This document shows, in pieces, positions 10,396 to 20,440 of a stretch of 64,000 nt of DNA (within the stretch, counting starts at the first letter, position 1; each line of letters opens with the position of its first letter). Source of the DNA: Tenodera sinensis (lineage: Eukaryota > Arthropoda > Insecta > Mantodea > Mantidae); contig CM060962.1 of the NCBI GenBank assembly GCA_030765045.1, forward strand, positions 150,269,525 through 150,333,524, written 5' to 3'. The notes under the pieces were generated by a model. The model was not told where the DNA came from. It saw only the letters and a list, made by a program, of their open reading frames with translations, and did not search any database. The position numbers were made by a program, and so were the translations under genes.

Positions 10396-11285
10396 CAATG
10401 GACGCTAAGTTTATACTTTAATTTTTACTTTCTCTACTGGTAAGTAGGGGAAGTATTGTATTCCACCCAAAAATTCGATGTCGAGATTTCACCGGAAATA
10501 TATGTTTTGAGGCCCCCTGAATAAAAAAAAGCATTTTTAGAAAAAGGTCCGTGTGTGTGTTTGTGTGTCAGTCTGTCAGTCTGTGGACAGCATAACTCAA
10601 AAACGAAAAGTCGGTTAAAAACCAAAGTTGGTATTTAAGTTTAATGTCTTTCAAGGATGCGACACGAAGATTTTGAAGAAAATAGACCCACGCTAAACTA
10701 CCCTTTACATGGAAAATGTTTCAAAAATTTTGATTTTCTTGAAAATGGCTCTAACGATTTTGATTAATATGTCATATGTTTGAGATATTTTGATGACAAA
10801 TTAAATGTATATCTTGAATTTTCTGGCTATAGCCCCTGTAGTCGTATTTGCTCTGGACGACTTTTGCATAACTGGTAAACCGTTAGAGATAAACCAAATT
10901 ATACTGAGCAAAAAATGTAGATCTTGCTAAAATACACAATTTATGTCTCAGTAAATTTTCTTGTAGGGTGAACCACTTCGGAAATATTCCTTGTTATGTG
11001 TGTGAGTTTCGGAAAACTTAGCACTTTCGTGAAATGGATCATCGCTGTACATTTTTTTATATGTAAAGTGTGCAAAGACAACAGAATCTCAAACATTTGA
11101 CTATCGCACAAAGCCTACTATATTCTAACATTAGCTTTGCAGCTACAAGGAAATAAGCAATAAGATAATTTGTACAAATGTTTGTCTCAACTAACAAGAA
11201 AGAAGATATAGGAATAACAGTTTGTAAGAATGGTTAGCACAAGAGTAGAGAAAGCCATGTGAGTGCAACACATCAGATTTTTTAA
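10396..11285. repeat. Dispersed repeat family G, copy 2, inserted in the LINE RNase H
   Basis: Non-coding repeat whose right 330 bases match 3540-3885. Its left part shares CCACCCAAAAATT and a GAGGCC motif with 53520-53600. It separates the RNase H segment with TDGSKINEKLGAE (11286-11380) from the one with YSDSQ, so it interrupts a single domain. Exact ends and duplication are not clear; the edges given are where LINE-like translation stops and resumes. Confidence 0.65.
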
Positions 11286-12700
11286 TCGGTTCTCCATTTA
11301 GAAAAATAATTGCCTCTGCTCCGAGTTTTTCGTTTATCTTGCTCCCGTCAGTTTAAATTTCTGTGTTGTATAGTAAGCTTTGTTATGCTTCTTGAACACT
11401 CACTCTAACTTCAGAATGGGGCCACTCGGTCAGTTTCGGGGCTTCTTCGACTAATGTCGGAATTCCATTTTTGCTCGGCACATGTGTGTCTTCGCATGTG
11501 TCTAACATTTCTTGAATTTTTATATTTATTGGCTTGACTGCTGCTAAAACGCAGGACGCTTCATATTAAACTGTTCGGTAACCTTTTGCGATTTTTATGT
11601 TCATCAATCTTTGTCCTCGCTGGTATTTGAGCATATTATTTCTTTTTAGGATAGCTTCTTTCCACACTTGCACTCCGTATAACAGCGTCTGAAGTATAGC
11701 GCATTTATAGATTGTTCGTAAGGCTTGCTGTCCTAGGCCCCAGTTCAACTTTGCTGACTTCGTCAACGAATTTACCAGTTTTATACATTTCTCTGAGGCT
11801 TGTTTTATATGCATATCAAGTTATCTTGTTGTCGAAAGATATACCTAGGTACCTCAACTGTTGTACTTGCTCTACTGTACTGTTGTTTATATATACCCTT
11901 ATTTGACCCCTTTCTTCTTTTCTTTTCCTTGTTATCAGAATAGTTTTTGACTTACTGTTGTTGAACTGATGTTTGTATTGTTTTGCCCAATCTTCGATTT
12001 GGTGTAGGCCGGTATTCGCGTACATTTCTGTTACTTCCTTATTTTCTCCTGATGCCATCAGTACTGGGTCGTCTGCAAAGGCTACTAATTTGCTTCGTTT
12101 CGTATAACCTAAACTGAGTAGTGAGTTATATAAGATGTTCCAGAACCCTGGACCGCAGCCGGATCCCTGAGGGCGGTCTTTCTTCGCCTCTTTTTCTACT
12201 GTCATGTGATTGATTGAAAGTTTGGCTAGTCTGCCGCCGAAAAAATTTTTGGTTAAATAATATAGTTTTTTGGGCACTGAAGATTCCTTAAGTTGTGAAG
12301 TATACCAGGCCACCAAGAAACGTCGAATGCACCCTTTACATCAAGGCTAGTAATTATCCACTATTTTTATGGTCTAAATTGGTTGTTATTAACTTTTTGA
12401 CTGTCAATGCTGCGTCTACGGTGCTTTTTGAGGGCTAAATCCATAATGGTTCATGTTGAGCAAAATTTTGGTGCATATTGGATGATTTATTCTATTTATC
12501 ATCAATTCTTGTAGTATTTTCCCTCCGATATTTAATAGACTTATTGGTCTAAACTTTTTAGCGTCGTAGTTTCTTCTTTCCCCGATTTAACAATGGCGAT
12601 TATTTGCGATAGTTTCCATTTTTTGGAAAGCATCCTTGACTTAGACATTTATTATAAATGGCCGTAAATGATGAGTGGAAACTGCCGAAGACTCTCAGTA
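11286..12700 (-). pseudogene. LINE reverse transcriptase and start of RNase H
   Basis: The RT palm is recognisable at 11816-12316: DRPQGSGCGPGFWNILYNSL is the PQGS block and LVAFADDPVLMASG is the catalytic FADD block. LRYLGISFDNKIT follows. The thumb and connection (11566-11814) contain GLGQQALRTIYKCAILQTLL and YGVQVW. RNase H begins with TDGSKINEKLGAE around 11330. Stops and frame changes occur near 11815, 12320 and 12700. The usual residue after FADD is Thr or Leu, here Pro. Confidence 0.8.
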
Positions 12701-12712
12701 TAATATTTTGGG

Positions 12713-13760
12713 TTATGCCATCGTCTTCTGGTGTTTTATGGGGTTAAACGTCTGAATAACATGAAGTACTTCTGCAGTTGTGAGTTCCCTGTCGTCCGGT
12801 GTATTTATGGGTTTTTGTAGTCTACGCATCTCCCGTTGTTGCACTGAATCACTTTCTGTGCCGTCTTCGGGAGTGAAGTAGTCTATCATACACTGGAGTG
12901 TTTCTGGGATATCGGCTGTATAGATACCATCTGAATTTTTAATACTTGTTAAGGTAGGTTGAGTATTTATTTTTCCTGCAGTCAGTTTGTATGCTGCGTG
13001 CCATGGGTTGCTTCCATCTTGGATGGTGCAGTATTTTTTCCATGAGTCTAACTTTTGCTTTTGCAGTTGTAATTGGTATTCACCTTTCCCTGGAATGTAC
13101 AGAGCTTTCCTTTCTTCTCTGAGCTGCTGGTCATTTACTGTTCTCTGGTATCTTCTGCGTAGAGCGTTTACCCCTTTTCTTGAAATTGTCAGCTGGTCGT
13201 TCCACCGTGGGACTGATTTTACTCGAAGTAGACTTACGCAAAGCCCTTTCACATGCTGTTATAACGCAAGAGATAAATCTTTCTATTACCTCTTCAGCAT
13301 TATGATAATCCTTTATAATTTCACAGATTTGATTATCATTTTCCTCCAGGTTGGTTTCATTTGCCCCGCAATTAAATTCCTTATTCAGCATAGAGCGTAG
13401 GATGTTATTGAACAGATTATAGTTTTCTTCTTTATTTACTATGTAGCTTTCCCCAGTAAACTTCTCTTTCTTGGCCTGGGTAGAATGTGTGTGGGTTTGG
13501 ATTGTTCTTAGCACTTTAAATGCTATTATTTTATGGTCTAAACAATGTTCTTGCTCTTCGCACTTCCAGTCAGTTATATTCGTGAGCAGGCGATTGTTAG
13601 CGTCAAGTCGATCGAGCTCTTTGCCCTGATAGTTTCGAAGGGTTGGTATTCCCGTATTCTCTCTGACAATATGCAGTGTCGAAGCTGAAGCTGTGAGAAC
13701 TTCTTCTAGAATACAGTCTCTTTCGTTGTTAGTTGTATGAAACTAAAGGTTGCTCCTAGC
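12713..13760 (-). pseudogene. LINE endonuclease C-terminus and EN-RT linker
   Basis: Two overlapping frames cover the linker: one (13131-13514) leads from the endonuclease end, the next (12713-13252) contains WNDQLTISRKGVNALRRRYQ, YPIPGK-like YIPGKGEYQ and PWHAAYKLTAGK, a typical arrangement before RT in R1-like LINEs. Upstream bases translate to DHKIIAFKVL and SADTNAR, matching the last conserved endonuclease blocks. The upstream endonuclease is lost. Confidence 0.72.
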
Positions 13761-13800
13761 ATTAGTATCCGCCGATATTACGATTCCATGTCCTTTTACG

Positions 13801-14188
13801 TGATCTAAAAGTGTGTGTGTGTTTTTTTTTCTTTTTTTCTTTTTTGAAAGGGGAGACAGATAGAGAGTTGGAGAGAATAAAGAGTTGGGTTATTTCGCCG
13901 GGGAGAGTGGGAAAAAGGGAAAGGGGAGAAAAACTAAACTAAAAGGTTTTCAAGAGGGGATTAATGGAGAAGTGTGGCGTGAGTGTCGAGGTACCGCCGA
14001 AGCACCCTCGTTAGTGCGGAAGGATACAGCCGGCTATTACCGGCATCGGAAGGGGATACCGGGTGACAGCCATGACCAGGTCCTGACTGTCACACACGGG
14101 AAGTAAGGTGTGGATAGGATTAAGGTAGCGACAGAATAGTTGAAAAGGAGTGACAGGAATGAAGTAGGGAGTGTGCGATGATGCTTTG
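13801..14188. other. Purine-rich spacer, no gene
   Basis: The plus strand is G/A-rich (GGGAGA, GGGGAGAAAAA runs) between the truncated LINE and the minisatellite. The 73-codon frame here is compositional and I recognise no protein. GCCGGCTATTACCGGC near 14029 can form a small hairpin. Confidence 0.4.
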
Positions 14189-14746
14189 GATGAGGTACTA
14201 GGGTGGCCCAAGAAGTAATGTGCTGACAGGCCACCTTTTCTCGGACATCCTCGGCGTTGACGGCAATGACGCTGATGAACTGCGTAGACGGCGAAGAAGC
14301 TTGAGATGAGGTACTAGGGTGGCCCAAGAAGTAATGTGTTGACAGGCCACCTTTTCTCGGACATCCTCGGTGATGACGGTGATGAACTGCGATGAACTTC
14401 GTGGACGGCGGTGAAGCTTCAGATGAGGTACTAGGGTGGCCCAAGAAGTAATGTGTTGGCAGGCCACCTCTTCCCGGACATCCTCGGCGTTGACGGTGAT
14501 AAACTGCGATGAACTGCGTGGACGGCGAAGAAGCTTCAGATGAGGTACTTGGGTGGCCCAAGAAGTAATGTGTTGGCAGGCCACCTTTTCTCGGACATCC
14601 TCGGTGTTGACGGTGATGAACTGCGATGAACTGCGTAGCTGCGTGGACGGCGGTGAAGCTTCAGATGAGGTACTAGGGTGGCCCAAGAAGTAATGTGTTG
14701 ACAGGCCACCTTTTCCCGGACATCCTCGGCGTTGACGGAGATGAAC

Positions 14747-14750
<4 letters not shown>
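14189..14750. repeat. Minisatellite, about 117 bp unit, 4.7 copies
   Basis: The phrase GATGAGGTACTAGGGTGGCC starts copies at 14189, 14305, 14422, 14539 and 14664, giving spacings of 116, 117, 117 and 125. The unit also contains GGCCACCTTTTCTCGGACAT. The long frames on both strands here are by-products of the repeat. The last copy is incomplete and runs into a GT microsatellite. Confidence 0.95.

Positions 14751-14808
<58 letters not shown>
14749..14808. repeat. (GT)n microsatellite
   Basis: About 29 uninterrupted GT dinucleotides at the junction between the 117 bp minisatellite and the next array. Confidence 0.98.
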
Positions 14809-14809
<1 letters not shown>

Positions 14810-15525
14810 CGGAATCTTTCGACGTAATTTCCACCCACTTAGAGTCGTCTGATTGGCTTGAAATTTTGCACACGTGTCAAGCAGCGATGACAATACAACC
14901 GTATTGGAACTTTATCCTAAGGTCCTTGCTAGGGTCATCAGGAAAAGACAAAATGAATTAGCTAAATTTATCAATGTAATGGAATTTTTCGACGTAATTT
15001 ACACCAACTTACATTCGTCTGATTGACATAAAAATATACGTACATGTCAAGGACCGATGACAATGTAACAATATCACGACTTTGTCCTAATATCCTGTCC
15101 AGAATCATCAGGATAAAAACGTGCCTTGGCCAAATTTATCAATATAACATAATTTTTACCCACTTAGGGTCGTCTGATTACTTGAAAATTTGCACACGTG
15201 TCGAGGACCAATGATAGTGCAATAATAATATAATGACTTTGGCCTAATATCCTGATCAGGATCATCAGGATAAAAAATTACTTAGATACATTTATCAATG
15301 TAACAGAGTCTTTCAATGTAATTTTCACCAACTCAGAGACGGGCCCTAATGACCTAGTTGTCGACGGGCCCTTAAACCCAACTCACTCACTCACCCCAAC
15401 TCAGAGATGTCTGATTGACTTGAAAATTTGTACACGTGATAAGGACCGATGAGAATACAATATCATTAGGACTTTGTCCCAATGCCCTGATCAGGGTCGT
15501 CAGGATAAAGAATGACTAAGCAAAT
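14809..15525. repeat. Degenerate tandem array, about 165 bp unit, 4 copies
   Basis: Copies begin at about 14809, 14978, 15140 and 15302 with variants of GGAATCTTTCGACGTAATTT. Shared internal blocks are GTCGTCTGATT, GCACACGTGTC, GACCGATGACAAT and ATCATCAGGATAAA. Divergence between copies is high, so this is an old array. The fourth copy is split by a short insertion. Confidence 0.88.
15340..15395. mobile_element. 56 bp insertion with exact 12 bp target-site duplication
   Basis: The sequence interrupts copy four of the 165 bp array. CCAACTCAGAGA occurs immediately before (15328-15339) and after (15396-15407). Inside are GACGGGCCC twice, CCTTAAACCCAACTCACTC and an ACTC tail. A short, 5'-truncated non-LTR insertion (LINE or SINE 3' end) best explains a duplication of this size. 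Confidence 0.85.
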
Positions 15526-15579
15526 GTATAGAAAATGGTACAGTTATGACATCTTAGATATCGCTAGGGAACATGTCTA

Positions 15580-15870
15580 CATGCACCCTGAAAATTGCTT
15601 TAATTATATATGTATGAAGACCTGGAAAGGAACACGAGACCCGGGAGAAATATCGCGGTTCGGAGTTCACACAGGGCCAAGGTACCCACAACAGTTGGTA
15701 GTTTAGTAACCGACACAGGTTGCACTGGACAGAGGAATGAAATCGCTTGAAAATATTGAAAGACGGAGATGCCCGGAGAAAGGACCTGCGAGGGACATAA
15801 GATTTCGGGGAAAGGAATGCGGATCGAAGTTTACACAGGAACAGGAGGTTCACAACAGCTGATAGTGCAG
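15580..15870. repeat. Possible decayed two-copy tandem repeat
   Basis: The halves share GGAGTTCACACAGG versus AAGTTTACACAGG and CACAACAGTTGGTAGT versus CACAACAGCTGATAGT, about 165 bases apart. No gene is seen. Confidence 0.4.
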
Positions 15871-16007
15871 CTCATACAGTAGTTGTAATCTAATAATGTT
15901 CCAAAAAGGGTAATTTGAAAACTTTTTCGAACTCAGAAATTATAAAAAGATTTTAAGTTAAGAATTTTGAAAAAAAAATTGATTAGAACAATTTGAGACT
16001 AAAAACT

Positions 16008-16500
16008 TATAAATAAACTATAGTTTTAAAAATCTAATAAAACACCCTTCTATAACAAACCGAACTAAAAGGTAGAAAATAGTTTTTAAGTATGAAGAAT
16101 TTGTTCTATGAAGTCATGAAGTTCATTATATTTCAAAATTTTGTAATAAGTACAAATAAAAAATAATGTATATTAACAAAATAATACATTGTATTGTAAA
16201 AAAGCATGGGGTGTCTGACATCAAATGTTATAAATAGTTCATTGGTAGCTATTTCTAAACGTAAAGATATGATAAAAATGTCTAAAAAGCACCCCACGTT
16301 TTTTTACAATAAAATGTACTATTTTGTTAATATAAATTAGTTTGTATTTTAAACTTATTACAAAATTTTGAAATATAATGGACTACATGACTTTATAGAA
16401 CAAATTCTTCATACTTAAAAATAATTTCTACCATTTAGTTCGGTTTGTTATAAAAGCGTGTTTTTGTTAGTTTTATAGAACTATAATTTATGATTACATA
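16008..16500. mobile_element. Fold-back element F1 with about 200 bp inverted arms
   Basis: The left arm (about 16018-16214) and right arm (about 16289-16492) are inverted copies with a loop of about 75 bases. Matching blocks include AACAAACCGAACTAAA with TTTAGTTCGGTTTGTT, AAGTATGAAGAATTTGTTCT with its complement, and TTTCAAAATTTTGTAATAAG with its complement. The RNA or single strand would form a very long hairpin. No frame is coding. It fits a fold-back MITE. Confidence 0.85.
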
Positions 16501-16639
16501 ATTCTGAGTAGACGGTGGTTGCCCGTACTACTACAGCCAGATGAGTTTCACAGTACACCAGGAATACTCAACAGGGTTGGCAAATAATTTCTGGATCGAA
16601 GATGCCTATTCATTGATGTCAGAGGTCACCATTTAAGCA

Positions 16640-17700
16640 GTTCGTTTGAAACCTGCACCTTATTCTTTGATGGCTCTACAGTCGAGGCCAGCACGGGCCG
16701 ACATTCCTACGTTCGGCCCGGCCCGGCCCGAACTCAACCAAGCCCGAGCCCGAGAAGAGGTTATAGTGCCCGGGCCCGAGCCCGGCCCGGCCCGATTATT
16801 TAATTTTACTATGATTATGACATTATTGTTATTATTATCACTACTATTTGTAAGCTTTCAGCAGAATAATCATATAGAATTCCTAGTAATGGAATACTGT
16901 GATAATTGTGCTATCCTCGGAAAAATATATAATACATTATTTTGTATCTCTTAATTTTCAAGCCCGGGCCCGGCCCGAGCCCGACAAACAGTTTCCAAAT
17001 TAGGCCTGAACCCGGCCCGCGGGTCGGGCCGAGCCTAAGCCCGAGGGCTCGGCTCGAGCCCGTGCAGACCTCTACTCTACAGCCCGATTTGGCCTTGACC
17101 TTCCCTACTATTTTCTGCCATTCTCGTTCTATCATGCGCCTTACTTCTTCAACCTCTGACTCCCATCGCAGCAAGATCTTCCTACACATAATCCATCTAC
17201 CTTGTTCTGCCTCTCCTTCTTGGTGAGAATATTTTACTCTTTCACATTTTTTTTTTTTGGATTCCGCTCATCCTCCATTCTTTCCAGGTGTCCCTACCAT
17301 TTAAGTCTCTGGGATTTCATAAACTTAACAACATCTCGACCTTCTACTAAATAATGTATTTCCTGATTGTTTCTCACTCTCCAATTCTGTGACACCACAA
17401 TGTACAGATCGAAACAATTTTCTGAGTATTCTTCTCTCGAAATATCGCAAAACCTTTCTATCGTTCATTGTTCACTGCGGTAGAGCATATCTGAGGCCCA
17501 TAAGTTACTACTGACCTTATTCATGCTTTATAAACTTTGAGTGTAGTATTTCTCGTTATTATTCCATAAGATAAAATCTTTTTATTTGCGTAATAAGCTC
17601 TGTTCCCTGCGTGTATTAGTTCTCTTATTGTATCTCTCAATATAAGATTTAATTAAGGTACCAAGATATGAAACTTGCAGTTACTCATTATTTATTTCCT
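16640..17700 (-). pseudogene. LINE reverse transcriptase C-terminal end, split by a hAT MITE
   Basis: The minus strand translates, over several frames, to a typical LINE ORF2 C-terminal region: an FERRILRKLF-like block near 17440, a LKW.GHLERMEDERNPKK block near 17270, then RWESEVEEVRRMIEREWQKI at 17130. After removing the MITE and one copy of its 8 bp duplication, the frame continues into a stop a few codons later, which locates the original end of the ORF. Clade is uncertain (CR1, RTE or I-like). T-rich and frameshift lesions show it is dead. Confidence 0.68.
16682..17074. mobile_element. hAT-type MITE with 8 bp target-site duplication
   Basis: The duplication CTCTACAG is exact (16674-16681 and 17075-17082) and fits the hAT preference nTnnnnAn. 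Ends are imperfect inverted repeats: TCGAGGCCAGCACGGGCC at the left, and TAGAGGTCTGCACGGGCT as the reverse complement of the right, 14 of 18 matching. Subterminal regions on both sides are packed with GGCCCGGCCC and GCCCGAGCCC motifs, while the centre is AT-rich. No transposase is encoded. It lies inside the LINE coding end. Confidence 0.9.
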
Positions 17701-17831
17701 TGTCTTCTTTCTGCTTGTGTCTATTGTATTGTAATGTTAATATCAATTCAACTTATGTTTATAATAATTCAGTCGCGTGTAGCTCTTTCAAGTGCTTATC
17801 GATTATGTAATTGTTTGTAAGCTGTTAATTA

Positions 17832-18321
17832 GGCTTCAATCATCTCATTTAAGTGAACACGAAATTTTAGGTGTGTAACTACTATTTAGGTCATGTAGGT
17901 GTAAATAATAGCTACACGAACTTGAAACAAACAGTTTAAATATTAGTTAAACGAAAAAGTACAACACGACACGAATGTTTTCTGTAAATCAAATTAAGTT
18001 AAGCATACGCTTATGAAGAAATAAAAAAGAACATACAAAATATGGAGTTATTGGTATTTGAACCTGCGCTTTAAATACGTGTGCATCTTCACCATCCTGG
18101 CACCATATCCATTACGCTAAATAGACAGGATATGAAATTCACCCGCTTGTTTCTCATCATGCGTTACAGCTGCAGTGGAGGTGATCAGTGGCGTGCATAA
18201 CCCCAAAGAATTTTAAGGCACAGTTCTATAATTTCTAATCCTAGACCATAGGTGTCCTATCTCAAATTTATTGCCGTCTATCACCAGCAAAATTCGTTCG
18301 GTGTTATTCAGTTACATCCTG
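17832..18321 (-). mobile_element. Family C element, half copy (C2) with tRNA-like module
   Basis: Inverted relative to 19341-19830. The right end reads GTTCAGTTACATCCTG-like sequence next to TA. Near 18054-18129 is the complement of a tRNA-like module: B box as TTTGAACCTGCGC and A box as CCATTACGCTAAATAGACAGG in the antisense. Similarity to the composite copy stops at GAAGCCT/AGGCTTC near 17832. Confidence 0.6.
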
Positions 18322-18335
18322 TATATATACACATA

Positions 18336-19015
18336 CAGGGTGGAAGAGAAGTCATTACATTCCTTCTATTATGTGCTTCATAGAAGCATTACAAACAAAA
18401 AGGTCTAATGGCATTTTGTTCTTTGATGAGCCGATTTCGAAAAAGTATATGTTTTTTTATCCAACTTGGATGCGTAATTCCACAGGAATTTAGGAGGATA
18501 ACACTTTGTTACTTGTAAGATGCGTACAGTAACTTATTTCTGACATAGCTTCGGTAGTAATTATGCGACATCACACACGGTTTCGAAATAATTAATCACT
18601 TAAAAGATGTGAAGGAATACTCCAAGCAGTTTTTCACAGGTGCAGTAAGTCGACAACGTTGCGTGGAGGTTGGTCAGGGTATTGACCTGGTTTGTGGATG
18701 TAAACAGCTCGGGCACTTTCGCTTTAATGTTTTGGAAACTAACGCTTGTGTTTGGCCTACTCTCGCGCAGTAAACACAGAAGGACAAACCACGGCATTTG
18801 CTTGTGTTCTCAAGAAGCACCGTTACTGTGTTTGTTTATGTACTGAGCTAGGGAAAGTGACACCCACACAATCTGCAGTGTTTCCAGCTTATTTTCGAGG
18901 AAACTAAAATATCTCCGTAAGAAATGGTCAGAGACAAAAACGTAAGATACCAAATGTGCTCCAAATATTGAGATCTATCACTTTAAATTAATGTAATGAC
19001 TTCGCTTACACCCGG
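18336..19015 (+). mobile_element. MITE family A, copy 2, 680 bp
   Basis: Complete copy: the left end CAGGGTGGAAGAGAAGTCAT and the right end, ATGACTTCGCTTACACCCGG, are inverted repeats; TA flanks both sides. It preserves the empty site for the SINE found in copy 1 (ACACAATCTGCAGTG). The 65-codon minus-strand frame inside shows no known domain. Confidence 0.82.
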
Positions 19016-19046
19016 TACACACACACATACGCACACCATATATAAA

Positions 19047-19312
19047 GCCCGCCTCGGTAGCGTGATGGTTAGCGTGTCTGCCTCACGTTCAAGAGGTCGC
19101 GAGTTCGAATCTCGCTTAGGGTAAGTTATCCGGGTAAGGTTTTTTTCCGAGGTTTTCTCTACTCTGAAAAGACGAATGTCGGGTAACTTAAAGCTCCATG
19201 GACCTCGGGCTCATTTGAGCGTCATTTCACCCATTTCATTACATTCATTCGTCCGATATGACACAATGTTGGAGGACGTTAAATAAATAAATAAATAAAT
19301 AAAAAAAAAGAA
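19047..19312 (+). mobile_element. tRNA-derived SINE, family S2, full length with 12 bp duplication
   Basis: The head has a clear A box (GGTAGCGTGATGGTTAGCGT) and B box (GCGAGTTCGAATCTCGC). The body ends in TGTTGGAGGACGTTAAATAA and an AAAT/A-rich tail. ACCATATATAAA on both sides (19035-19046, 19313-19324) is an exact target-site duplication. A 5'-truncated relative is at 23787-23834. Confidence 0.93.
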
Positions 19313-19340
19313 ACCATATATAAATATATACTCATATATA

Positions 19341-20345
19341 CAGGCTGTAAATAAGTAACACCACACGAATTTTACTGGCGATAGATGGTTCATAGGCAAT
19401 CAATTTGAGATAGGAAATCTATGGTTTAGGGTTAAAAATTACAGAACTGTGCGTTAAATTGTTTGAGAGTATGCACGCCACTGAGCATGACAACTGCAGC
19501 TATAACGTATGATAAGGAAACAAGCGAACGAATTTCGTAGCCTGTCTATTTAGCGTAATGGTTATTGTGCCCGGACGCGAAGGTACACACGTATTAAAGG
19601 CGCAGGTTCAAGTAGTCATGACCCCATATTTGTATGCTCTTTTTTCTTTCGTTCTTCATAAGCGCATGCTTAATATAATTTTATTTACACGAAACATTTG
19701 TGTCGCTGTAATTTTTCGTTTAACTTCTTTGAACTTTTTGTTTCAAACTTAACTACTATTTACACTGCATGACCTACATAGTAGGTGCATACTGAAAATT
19801 TTGTTTTCACTTAAATGAGATGGTTGAAGCCTAACGCAATGTTATTGTGTGCTGAAGGAAATAGGAAATGAGACCTGGGTGACTTGAGTAGGAAAGAGTC
19901 ACCACATGGTGGTGTTAGTGTCTTCCAGGGTTATTAAGGTCACCTATTGACAGTATTAGGCATTTGTCATGCTAACACATAGGTATTCAGCGTCTCTTTG
20001 GACAGTTGTAGTACTTTGTGCTATTACTGGTTCAACTTTTTGTGAACTGTTTGCAGCAGGTCAACTGTTGGAAGGAACATTTCTGTTATTCACATAGACA
20101 AATAAGCTACAGTCAGCTTCAGGAAATGGCAATCCATAACCCTCCAGCCTAAGTCAAAAGATGTAAGAAGAAGTAAAAGTAAACAATATTCTGTGCATTG
20201 CATATCATGGTCGTATTTTGCTATTTTAAAGCAAACCTACAATTATCACAAAATAAGGAGAAAAAAAGAATACTTATAACCTCTTCGGGTTTGAACTCGA
20301 TTTCTCGGCCTCATGAGGTCCACAGTCAGTAGGATTAACCAACTT
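19341..20345 (+). mobile_element. Family C element, composite copy (C3) with two opposed tRNA-like modules
   Basis: Starts CAGGCTGTAAATAAGTAACA after TA. The first tRNA-like module (19540-19616) has A-box-like TAGCGTAATGGTTAT and B-box-like GCAGGTTCAAGTAG. The second is on the minus strand at 20283-20345, with the complement of GAGTTCAAACCCGAAGAGG. The left half equals C2 and the right half equals C1, each inverted, with the join at GAAGCCTAACGCAATG. No protein is encoded. The right end is lost in a CA/GA microsatellite. Confidence 0.65.
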
Positions 20346-20351
20346 ACATAC

Positions 20352-20354
20352 ATG

Positions 20355-20430
<76 letters not shown>

Positions 20431-20436
20431 CACACA
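20352..20436. repeat. (CA)n/(GA)n compound microsatellite
   Basis: A run of CA followed directly by a run of GA, then mixed ACACATATA at the border of the next element. Confidence 0.97.
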
Positions 20437-20440
20437 TATA

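Larger units (their letters stand above)
9690..13800 (-). mobile_element. LINE of the R1/LOA/I group, 5'-truncated and decayed
   Basis: A minus-strand non-LTR retrotransposon ORF2, read from right to left: end of the AP endonuclease (SADTNAR, and DHKIIAF near 13540), a linker, reverse transcriptase, RNase H, then a C-terminal segment with a CxC...H...C pattern (9698-9904). The presence of RNase H after RT points to the R1/LOA/I group and not to Jockey or RTE. The N-terminal part of the endonuclease is missing, and the right end runs into GT- and T-rich sequence near 13800. Multiple frameshifts make it inactive. Confidence 0.82.

Noticed and set aside
12987..13400. 137-codon plus-strand frame
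   Set aside because: Antisense to the LINE linker and without domain features.
14198..14893. Long minus-strand frames with His-Thr runs and repeated motifs
   Set aside because: They are translations of the 117 bp minisatellite and the GT run in several frames; codon pattern follows the repeat and not a protein.
14189..15525. CRISPR array
   Set aside because: Repeats are long (about 117 and 165 bp) and contiguous, without unique spacers, in a eukaryotic context.
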